Source: Stichopus chloronotus
Taxonomy: Eukaryota; Echinodermata; Holothuroidea; Aspidochirotida; Stichopodidae
Direction: 5' to 3'
Assembly (NCBI GenBank): GCA_021234535.1
Contig: CM037836.1
Location: 27,952,769-28,016,768, forward strand
Length of the DNA stretch: 64,000 bases
The translations under genes were made by a program, and so were the position numbers. This document shows positions 57,901-64,000 of this stretch, in pieces. Under the pieces are notes generated by a model. That model was given only the letters and a program-made list of their open reading frames with translations, ran no database searches and was not told where the DNA came from. Every line of letters starts with the position of its first letter. Position 1 is the stretch's first letter.

Positions 57901-58320
57901 TGACAACACCAGTAAGGATTTTGAAAGTTTCAATTACATCTGCTTTAAGTAACAATGTCAGTTGAACTGTACTACAGTTTGCACTGCATAAATCCTAAGT
58001 ACTGTATGCAAAGGTAAATAACATGCACAGAGAAAGTTGGGCAGGTGGGAAAATTTTGGAGTATTTGGAGGGAACTTTTGATGGCTGAGGAAAAACCTGA
58101 CATTTTTATACATGAAAATGTGTAAATGCTTGTGGCAATATTTACTCTTCCCATTTAACAAATGTTTTCTCCAGCCCTAATTAGTAAATGCCAACAATGG
58201 TGAAGAAGTGTTTCAAGACAAACAAACCTCACCTTAGCTAATGGCACTGCAGGATCTGAGGCCTTCAAATCTGTTGCAGCATTGGCATATTCAGGAGCTA
58301 GTTTTTTGCAATGCCCACAC
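45752..58320 (-). CDS. PDIA3: ERp57/PDIA3-like protein disulfide isomerase, 5' exon missing
   Basis: ER thiol-disulfide oxidoreductase that works with calreticulin/calnexin on glycoproteins. Minus-strand exons: 58320-58233, 57811-57694, 57463-57356, 53961-53838, 52570-52454, 51489-51389, 50870-50849, 49795-49627, 49052-48944, 47727-47599, 46302-46223, 45902-45752. Domain a active site (W)CGHCKK in the first exon seen, domains b and b' in the middle, domain a' active site WCGHCK at about 47.65 kb, then FPTIYWAP, a Lys-rich tail and the ER-retention end KTEL. The block [10 protein letters not shown] and the domain order favour PDIA3 over PDIA1 or PDIA4. The signal-peptide exon, including part of the first active-site Trp codon, was not found up to 64000. 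One exon has an apparent frameshift. Confidence 0.93.
46223..46302 (-). CDS. PDIA3: PDIA3-like exon: domain a' centre
   Basis: [20 protein letters not shown] then [16 protein letters not shown] is a signature of PDI a' domains. Ends in phase 2 at donor GTAAGT. Confidence 0.95.
46994..47080. repeat. minisatellite, 22-bp unit (ACAAGCAAGTGACCATGGCT-like)
   Basis: About four imperfect units beginning ACAAG with GTGACC inside, between two PDIA3-like exons. Confidence 0.7.
47599..47727 (-). CDS. PDIA3: PDIA3-like exon: domain a' active site WCGHCK
   Basis: 43 codons, phase 0 at both ends: [20 protein letters not shown] then [20 protein letters not shown]. Carries the complete second thioredoxin active site with the buried Glu before FYAPW. 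Confidence 0.97.
48944..49052 (-). CDS. PDIA3: PDIA3-like exon: b' to a' linker
   Basis: [20 protein letters not shown] then [16 protein letters not shown]. The SE-xP-NDGPVK motif immediately precedes domain a' in ERp57. Phase 2 in, phase 0 out. Confidence 0.95.
49627..49795 (-). CDS. PDIA3: PDIA3-like exon with apparent frameshift
   Basis: Reads [20 protein letters not shown] in one frame up to DDF, then [20 protein letters not shown] and [13 protein letters not shown] in the next; both halves align with ERp57 b'. 169 bp is one base too long, or two too short, for its neighbours. The switch lies in the AGAG run at 49724-49728 and fits loss of one AG or gain of one base. Unshifted, it would stop nine codons later. 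Confidence 0.9.
50246..50432. repeat. minisatellite, about 44-bp unit
   Basis: Four diverged units, each opening with GGCACCAGTCAGTATGGCA-like sequence (GGCACCAGCCGGCAT, TGCACCAGTCAGTAT, GGCACAACTCACTAT, GGCATCAGTCAGCAT). Lies in the intron before the microexon at 50849-50870 in plus-strand order. Confidence 0.7.
50849..50870 (-). CDS. PDIA3: PDIA3-like 22-nt microexon (SNYWRN)
   Basis: 22 bases between a TTTAG acceptor and a GTAAGT donor, supplying the second and third bases of Gly, then SNYWRN and two bases of Arg. It exactly bridges the phases of its neighbours and restores the conserved block [10 protein letters not shown]. Confidence 0.93.
51389..51489 (-). CDS. PDIA3: PDIA3-like exon: domain b'
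   Basis: [20 protein letters not shown] then [17 protein letters not shown] aligns with the CPHM of ERp57, not with a redox CxxC. Ends in phase 1 at donor GTATGA. Confidence 0.93.
52454..52570 (-). CDS. PDIA3: PDIA3-like exon: domain b to b'
   Basis: [20 protein letters not shown] then [18 protein letters not shown]. The LFRP and KF-KFI-DN blocks are typical of ERp57. A different open frame on the same strand here is a shadow. Confidence 0.93.
53360..53590. repeat. C/A-rich asymmetric stretch
   Basis: About 230 bp with very little G on the plus strand, rich in CCACC, CAACA and CCCA. The plus-strand frame reads as a Pro/Thr-rich peptide, but this reflects composition; no domain is visible. 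Lies in a PDIA3-like intron. Confidence 0.6.
53838..53961 (-). CDS. PDIA3: PDIA3-like exon: domain b
   Basis: [20 protein letters not shown] then [20 protein letters not shown]. Enters in phase 1, leaves in phase 2. Preceded in the gene by a 3.4-kb intron full of repeats. Confidence 0.93.
55165..55197 (-). promoter_or_regulatory. nuclear-receptor half-site ladder DR4-DR4-DR1
   Basis: TGACCT at 55165-55170, TGACCT at 55175-55180, TGACCC at 55185-55190 and TGACCT at 55192-55197, separated by 4, 4 and 1 bases. DR4 spacing suits TR/LXR-type dimers and DR1 suits RXR/HNF4/COUP. Binding is inference. Confidence 0.4.
55308..55340 (-). promoter_or_regulatory. nuclear-receptor half-site ladder DR4-DR4-DR1
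   Basis: TGACCT at 55308-55313, 55318-55323 and 55328-55333 and TGACCC at 55335-55340, separated by 4, 4 and 1 bases, exactly as in the preceding core unit. The best preserved ladder in the window. Confidence 0.4.
55942..56755 (-). pseudogene. BEL/Pao-type LTR retrotransposon fragment with gag
   Basis: On the minus strand a gag reading frame starts at the ATG at 56451-56449 ([13 protein letters not shown]) and has a long Glu/Lys-rich helical region. It then shifts frame at about 56122-56153 into [20 protein letters not shown], the DUF1759 signature of BEL/Pao gag, ending about 55950. TGGTAGCAGA at 56510-56501, about 50 bp before the ATG, could be a primer-binding site, so sequence beyond it may be part of a 5' LTR. 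Protease, RT and 3' LTR are absent. Confidence 0.75.
56774..56786 (-). promoter_or_regulatory. perfect DR1 nuclear-receptor-type site in copy D
   Basis: TGACCTTTGACCT on the plus strand (AGGTCA-A-AGGTCA on the minus). It lies in the resumed part of copy D within the largest PDIA3-like intron. Confidence 0.35.
57356..57463 (-). CDS. PDIA3: PDIA3-like exon: start of domain b
   Basis: [20 protein letters not shown] then [16 protein letters not shown]. Matches the GIV-KQAGP-S linker into domain b of ERp57. Donor GTAAGT, phase 1. Confidence 0.94.
57694..57811 (-). CDS. PDIA3: PDIA3-like exon: rest of domain a
   Basis: [20 protein letters not shown] then [23 protein letters not shown] holds the cis-Pro of the thioredoxin fold. 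Ends in phase 1 at donor GTAAGA. Confidence 0.95.
58233..58320 (-). CDS. PDIA3: PDIA3-like exon: domain a active site CGHCKK
   Basis: Opens with the last base of the Trp codon, then [20 protein letters not shown] and SDPAVPLAK. The two cysteines are the redox pair of the first thioredoxin domain. Donor GTGAGG. The upstream exon must end in TG. Confidence 0.95.
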
Positions 58321-60718
58321 CTGAAAGGAAAAAGGTACAAGTTAAGGGACATTAAGGTAAACTATTGATAGTAATTAGCATACGTGCATCAGCAGCGCTC
58401 ACATATTGTATTATAACTGGCCTGGTCGCTTTTCATGTCTGTTTTCCAATCATATCATTTGAAGGATCATCATAGAATCAAGAGCCAAATGTTGGAAGAG
58501 CAAGCCAAATTTGGAAAAAGTATGTTCAAAGCTAAAGTAGACATAAGTGTGGGGTTAATTAAAGCACATATCCAAAATGTACTTGAGAAATAATAGAGCA
58601 AGAGTATAAAGTACTCTAAGCAATTTTCAGAGGCTCTTTCTCTTCAATCACTGGAAAAGGTTCCTTAATGTTTCATTAAGCTGACATCCAAAGTGGAACA
58701 AAAAAATTCAGGGTACATTGCCTGCAGACATGTGAGTTTTCTCACAATAAAAACCATGCATTTTGGGATGCTGCATCATCAACTGCAAGGAAAATGTCAC
58801 TCATACAGTACAAAAAGAACTCAATTTACACTGCAATTTCCATCCATCAAGACAGAAATGCAGACCTAGTTCTGATGTCCACAGACTCACTGTTTAAATA
58901 ACAGGCAAGCACTTGGGTACAAGCACTCAGTTACTTCGTTACTTGGCTAGTTACTTAGCCAGTAGAGTCATATATTGCACATAGTTTAGGCATTTTAATA
59001 ACGGTTAAAACAAGATTGTGTTGCAATGTCTGATAAAGATTTTTTTAGGGGACAGACTAATTGATGCTTTAAAAGCATTACCAATAAACAAAGACCTCAT
59101 TTTTCTCATAAAAAATGTGCATTACCTTCCTTGATCATTACCGCAATATTACCAGTTTTTTGACGTCGTCTGTGTTTCACTGATTCCTCTTGCGTCAACA
59201 TTTTTTAGGCAAGAATGGAAAAAGAGGTGAACTTCTCCCCTGCAACATACTTTGAATTTTCTGAGAAAATTTTCTTTAACTCAGAAGTCAAAGGTACAAA
59301 CTATTTTTGATCAACAAGATGGCCACGACCAAACTTAAGGCCAAACAGTACCTGACTGTGCATAAGGAGGGCACAATTGTTCGAATACACAGTCACGCTT
59401 TGACTCTTCTCCACATCCAGATGCTGGGATGCAATGTGTGTGGGCTGTTTGTAAATTGTTCAGTGATCACTGCGTACTGCAGGTTCTACTTTTAAGATGC
59501 CCTGATTACGAGATTTAACGTTTTGACAGTTGCATTCATACATCCACTCAAAAAAGATTGATTTTTAGACGTTGTCATAATTATATACTGTAGGTCACTA
59601 TATCCTGTTGTCAAAGAAGACCTAACATCACTTTAGCTTCAAATCTTCCACTCCACATCCGCCCAAAAGGATTAGCCATGGCTTTTGTCATTTTAATTAT
59701 AGGCCATTATACCCCTTTTTTCAAGGAGGACCTAATGCCATTTCACTGTCAACCTTCAAACTGATCCACTCTACAGTACATCTGCAGGTTTTCACTCAAA
59801 AAGATCCATCAATTAATGTTTTGATTTTGTACAGGATCTACACAGTTCACTACGAATATGCTTGCAAGGGTTTTCACCAAGATTACTGTACATATATGGT
59901 TTCACTTTAGCGCATTAACAGTAAGAATGCGTGCTCCGGATCAGCAATGTGTCGTTCTCCAAATTCATGAAGGCCTTGTTACTGTACGTACATCCTAAAA
60001 CTTTTAACTTAGCAAAAACAACCATCGAGTGGACCTGCACCCTATAATTTTAATTCTCCAGAAATAGCCAGATCATCACAACCTTGCAATTCTCTTCTCA
60101 GTTCTCTTCTGAGTATTTTTCATGATGTTGTTGAATATAGGTACTGCAAAAGCAAGGTGTAGGCCTATACTGGCTCAGTTAGGAGTGACTGCATTTCCGG
60201 AAGTCATGAAAATCATTCAGAGATCTAGACAAATATCTCCATCAGTGCCCTGAAAAAAAAGGGGGCCAACTTTTGAATTTGTCCCAGCTGAATGAGCTTA
60301 CTAACGTAGAGGGAAAACGCAGTCACCACAAACTAAATTAGTATACCCAGCTTATGAGGCCCTATGCTAAATCATTCACCCTTTGGAGTAACTAAGGAAT
60401 AGAATACAGCACCAAACTGAAAGAAACTTTTTCAGATCCTGGATACAGAACCCTAGTCCATATAACCCCTTAGGCATACAGTAACTTAATTGCTTTTGAG
60501 AACACGTTGTGTGGAGTTTGAAATGGTGTCTCTTTCAAAGAAACGTACTGGACACCAGCTGTGTCTGAATGATGTACATGCCTTCCTTGTTGCTTAGAAA
60601 AAATTCTAATTCCTAGGAACTTTCCTCATGTTTTCTTCCATCAGGACTGAGGATAAACCTACTAGTGCCCATCTCCTCCCAGCCCCCCAACTTGTGAGTC
60701 AATGGGAATAAATTTGTG
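58321..60718. other. upstream part of the PDIA3-like locus, no exon recognised
   Basis: The missing first exon would be expected here or beyond. I looked on the minus strand for a signal peptide and a VEF(F/Y)APW-like end with a TG donor and found none. Contains short TTACTTGGCTAG-type repeats at about 58930 and a diverged tandem pair at 59572-59800. Confidence 0.5.
59572..59800. repeat. diverged tandem pair, period about 115 bp
   Basis: Two units sharing GTCAT-AATTATA, TAGG-CA-TATA, TCAA-GA-GACCTAA and TTCAACCTTC-like blocks, starting about 59572 and 59687. Old duplication, no coding sense. Confidence 0.55.
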
Positions 60719-60964
60719 GTTGGATTCCTACAGTAGTAGCCTAGTAGTGGAAGTGGCCATCTGACTAGGAATCCGTTTTTCACTGGATTCCTAGTCATAG
60801 TGAAATTGTCCACCAAACTAGAAATCCATTTATAGCTGGATTCCTAGTCGTAGTGGCTTGACTACAACATGGAATCTGGATTCCCAGTGAAAGCTAAATC
60901 AGATTTCACTGACTATGACTGGGAATTCAGATGAGCAATTGAAATAAGACTTCAGTGACTATGA
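60719..60964. repeat. minisatellite built on GGATTCCTAGT / ACTATGACTGGGAATTC
   Basis: Units with GGATTCCTAGTC-TAGTG on the plus strand recur about every 60 bp (about 60724, 60783, 60838, 60876), followed by the reverse-oriented form (CACTGACTATGACTGGGAATTC at 60907-60928). The last unit is cut at 60964 by the transposon and continues at 62932. Confidence 0.75.
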
Positions 60965-62926
60965 CAGGGTTCCAGCCAGAGTTTTGCGAAACCGGGTGCA
61001 CATCGATGAAACTATCCTAATCAATGCTGACAGCATCTTCGGATCGCGAAGCGATCGCCCACCTGGCGTGGGTTCAAGGGGCCTGACTTAGGGTCCCTTG
61101 TGGGGTCCAGGGACAAAGTCACACTTTTGGGAATGCACGCTCTTTTGGGAATAATTTCGACAAGTAAACAGATTCTTTTGTATGACTGTACGTGACTGAC
61201 TCTTAGTACACAACTACTGCTACGACGCATGTCGCTCCCTATTGTAACAGTAAGATATTTTGGTGGGAAGACTCTAAAAGTTGTGTCATGTTTTGGCACG
61301 GATCTTCAGTATATTAGCCTACACTGGAAATAACACAGTTTTGCTGAAGTTTGGGTAGAAATTGACACTTACCTACAGCTAAAAAGATCCCCGCTGTCAC
61401 TCACTAGACTGACGCAGCATATTGTAATTGACTCTTAGCATTAGTGCAGTACACACTTGGAAAGAATTCCAAAATCTGGGGGCAAGCCCCCAGAAGATTG
61501 GGGTTCCTAGCACATCGAAGGGGTAAAATTGTGCAGCTGAGCACAAAAAGTATAACTGAAAACTTATACAATATTTGAAAAATCAATCACCAAAGCTTAA
61601 TGTCAGGCTATTTGTGTCGCTGCAATATACGGTACCTTTTTAAATGTGAAGAAATGTCACTTACAAAATGTCAGAAGCGAGTGACACTTGAGCCCAATAT
61701 TACGCTATATAGATGTTCAATAGACCTAGAATAAATGTCTCGAACAAGGCATTCTCCTCTAAAAAGTCCTGTGGCAAATAATAAAATTAAACTTTCAGGT
61801 GGTAACGTTGCACAGAATCATAGACCACTATACACTGTCAACTACAAGCTGTACTTACGAACAGCTCTGCGTGTTTGACTTAGAGAATTCCTGGCATGTT
61901 TCCAAGAAAAGTTTTTTTTCTATTTAACTGCAAAAATGTCAATACCTGTCCCAAAATGGTAATGTCTGTATCTTACGTAAAATAGCTCATTTCACAGTTT
62001 ATTCAAACAATAGGCAGCAATTTCTTTGCATTCACGAATATTTGCACTCCAATATTCTCTTCCCCTTAAGTCTCCTTTTGGTCAGGTCGCTTTACTTTGC
62101 AAAACATCCATTTCTGTGCTTTTACCCTTTCAGTGTTGACAATTTTTCTCACTTATTTGACAGCATGTAGTTTAGTGTCTGGACGTTAACCCCAGTCTGA
62201 CCTCACACAAAACACCTGTGACATTTATCGCATTCCTAATGCTCAAATTCAGCCACCTGTTGAAGCTACGACATTTGTACCGAACTTTTGTATCCCTGAT
62301 AAATGTGAATGGCCTTCTCAAACCCACGATGCTGTATATGTACCATTGTGCATTAAACATCACAGTTGCACTGCCAAAGGCTTCTATACATTGAACATGT
62401 CTAACATATCATATGTTGGTCATTCGTGAGGCTTACAAAAGCTCCTGTACAAAACCAACAAACCAACCAATCAAAGTTGTGTACGTAGCCGTGCCAACTG
62501 CTTCCACAATACACAGCACAGGGAACCAGTACTATTGGCCCTGTGCGTGCGTTACATTGCATCGTTCTGACTAGTATCAGAACTTCCCAGAGTAAAGTAC
62601 AGCCATATGTAGGTGTAGGCTAAGCAGACTAGGCACTGTTTACATGAAATGTTAGCCGTCATACATGAGTCGGGTCAAAAGAAAAGTAATTCTGTTTCGA
62701 TTGAAATCGGGCTGGTGTGGGCGAAATTAATCTAAAGATTTTGTGATTATGTTAGTGTTGGTTTTAAGTCCGCATGTTCTGGTAATGCTTTAGAATTGAT
62801 TAAAATTTAAACCAGGTGCAAAACCTTTCAAACTGGGTGGAAAACTTTCAAACATGGGCACTGAGAAGTGATATTAAATTCAAACCAGGCGGACTGCCCG
62901 CTTAAAATGAGCTGGCTAGAACCCTG
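60965..62926. mobile_element. 1,962-bp DNA transposon (hAT-like, non-autonomous) with TATGA TSD
   Basis: Ends CAGGGTTCCAGCCAG and, inverted, CAGGGTTCTAGCCAG (14 of 15 match). Flanked by TATGA at 60960-60964 and 62927-62931. Removing the element and one TATGA restores a minisatellite unit matching its neighbour at 60907-60936. No transposase domain recognised; the largest frame, 92 codons on minus at 61021-61299, looks like translated repeat. Contains hairpins at 61042-61056 and 61476-61493. CAGGG ends with a 5-bp duplication fit hAT5-type elements; superfamily not proven. Confidence 0.88.
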
Positions 62927-63361
62927 TATGACTAGGAATTCGAATGCGCCATGGAAACCATTGAGACTGGGTATTCTATAATTGTACCTGCCCTTTTTTG
63001 TTAGGCCTTGCCAAGATGTGATAGTTTTAGGGGCGTACCAGATTTGGAATTTTAAAATCAGGCCGGAACTGGATTTGCTGGAATTACACAAAAAATTCTG
63101 GCTGAAATGCCAGGTGGGTTTAGTCAAATGAAAGAACCAGAAACTTATAGGTGGGGTTATATGTTTACTTCATTCCTATAGTATCTAAGCAGAATTTTGA
63201 CATTTTATTGGCAATGCAACCAAAGAGCCTATCGTCATAACATTTTTAAAGTTTTCTTCAATTCAAGTCTATTTAAGTTTTTTTTTCTCCGACTGGAGAA
63301 ACAAAGTCAATGGAAGTAAAATTGCTGCAGTTTTGTCGCCCGCCTCAAACAGTCATTAGGC

Positions 63362-63649
63362 CTAAATAGAAATTAAACGGTCGGATTTTGGTTCAAACAA
63401 TGTCAGATGGTCATCTTTGGTGATGCCCATCCAACGTCGAACGCCTTTGCATACGGCGAGGCAGCAGACGTAGACCACGACGTAAACTTCGTCTTCAATT
63501 AGAACCAACGGCAACATTGAACCCACAGCAAAACGTTTAGGCCGACTTGAAGTTCGTTCACATTGGAGTAATTGCAGAATACCCAGCAACCGTTGAATAA
63601 CCCCTGTAAAACGTGCAGCTTCACGGTTGGCGTCGGTGAATGAATTCAT
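63362..63649 (-). CDS. unrecognised CpG-rich open frame, 95 codons
   Basis: ATG to TAG with protein-like composition (NREAARFTGVIQRLLGILQL, then a hydrophobic MLPLVLIEDEVYVVVYVCCL that could be a membrane segment). About 20 CpG in 300 bp, several times more than its surroundings. No family recognised. The ATG lies about 30 bp from the 118-bp tandem array. It may be an exon, a piece of a young repeat, or chance. Confidence 0.2.
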   Translation of the reverse strand: MNSFTDANREAARFTGVIQRLLGILQLLQCERTSSRPKRFAVGSMLPLVLIEDEVYVVVYVCCLAVCKGVRRWMGITKDDHLTLFEPKSDRLISI

Positions 63650-63678
63650 TAACTATACTAGCTGAACGAATTTTGCCT

Positions 63679-64000
63679 ACTCAAAAGTTATCCAAGTCCA
63701 ACTAGTCTACTTCGAAGTGGCTTCGCGGATTCAGAGTCAAAGTGGGGAGCCCTCTATTAAGAACGACACAGTGTGTGATATGTATACCGGAATTAACTCA
63801 AAAATATTCTAGTTCCAACTTATCTACCCTGAAGTGGCTTCGCGGATTCAGAGTCAAAGTGGGGAGTACCCTTTTTAAGAACGACACAGTGTGTGATATC
63901 TATACGGGAACTAACTCAAAAATATTCTAAGTCCAACTTATCTACCCTGAAGTGGCTTCGCGGATTCGGAGTCAAAGTGGGATGGAGCTATTACGTAATA
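63679..64000. repeat. 118-bp tandem repeat running off the window end
   Basis: GAAGTGGCTTCGCGGATTC recurs at 63714, 63831 and 63949, a period of 117-118 bp, with about 95% identity between the second and third units; the first is slightly more diverged. CpG-containing, unlike most of the window. The array continues beyond 64000 and its extent is unknown. Confidence 0.93.

Noticed and set aside
63679..64000. CRISPR array or tRNA cluster
   Set aside because: Units are contiguous with no unique spacers, the genome is eukaryotic, and no cloverleaf or GTTCGANTC box is present.
58321..64000. First exon of the PDIA3-like gene
   Set aside because: No minus-strand segment with a signal peptide, a VEF(F/Y)AP-like end and a donor after TG was found, so no call is made.

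Overview
The window is nuclear DNA of an invertebrate animal. It is intron-rich, AT-rich and mostly CpG-poor. It holds many short repeats, and three conserved metazoan genes with GT-AG introns can be assembled exon by exon. Their flavour (an ERp57-type disulfide isomerase ending in KTEL, a ubiquilin, and a NEIL1 glycosylase), together with CR1/L2/Jockey-group LINEs, a BEL/Pao gag remnant and pearl/Helentron-like elements with tandem cores, suggests a marine invertebrate such as an echinoderm or mollusc. I cannot name the species.

Layout. 1-5.7 kb: no recognisable gene, one 138-bp repeat present twice, and probably the ubiquilin 3' UTR. 5.7-20.7 kb, minus strand: a complete 13-exon ubiquilin gene (585 codons, no frame defect) whose introns carry two pearl-like repeats, a minisatellite and a 26-bp perfect palindrome. 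21.4-24.4 kb, plus strand: a 5'-truncated, inactivated LINE. 24.6-25.3 kb: a 732-bp foldback element with arms of about 215 bp. 25.6-26.4 kb, minus strand: a decayed fragment of a second LINE. 26.4-33.5 kb: no recognisable gene. 33.5-37.8 kb, plus strand: NEIL1, preceded by a minisatellite that inverts on itself and carrying an apparent one-base frameshift in its third coding exon. 38-45.7 kb: no gene, but a 184-bp MITE with a clean 5-bp target duplication. 45.7-58.3 kb, minus strand: a PDIA3/ERp57-like gene with 12 exons seen. Its first exon (signal peptide and start of domain a) is not recognisable in the window, and one exon has an apparent frameshift. A 3.4-kb intron of this gene is crowded with pearl-like repeats, one of them split by a BEL/Pao fragment. 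58.3-64 kb: repeats, including a 1,962-bp DNA transposon inserted precisely into a minisatellite unit, and a 118-bp tandem repeat that runs off the end.

The three genes are unrelated housekeeping functions (proteasome shuttling, base excision repair, ER oxidative folding) and do not form a functional cluster. The most interesting structure lies in the repeats. The pearl-like elements have a Helitron-type hairpin plus CTGGT terminus. Inside each core unit they carry an ordered ladder of nuclear-receptor half-sites (TGACCT) spaced 4, 4 and 1 bases apart (DR4-DR4-DR1). This could seed receptor binding sites in the introns of both ubiquilin and ERp57. Three separate one- or two-base shifts in short homopolymer or dinucleotide runs, two in otherwise well-preserved genes, raise the possibility of residual assembly indels.
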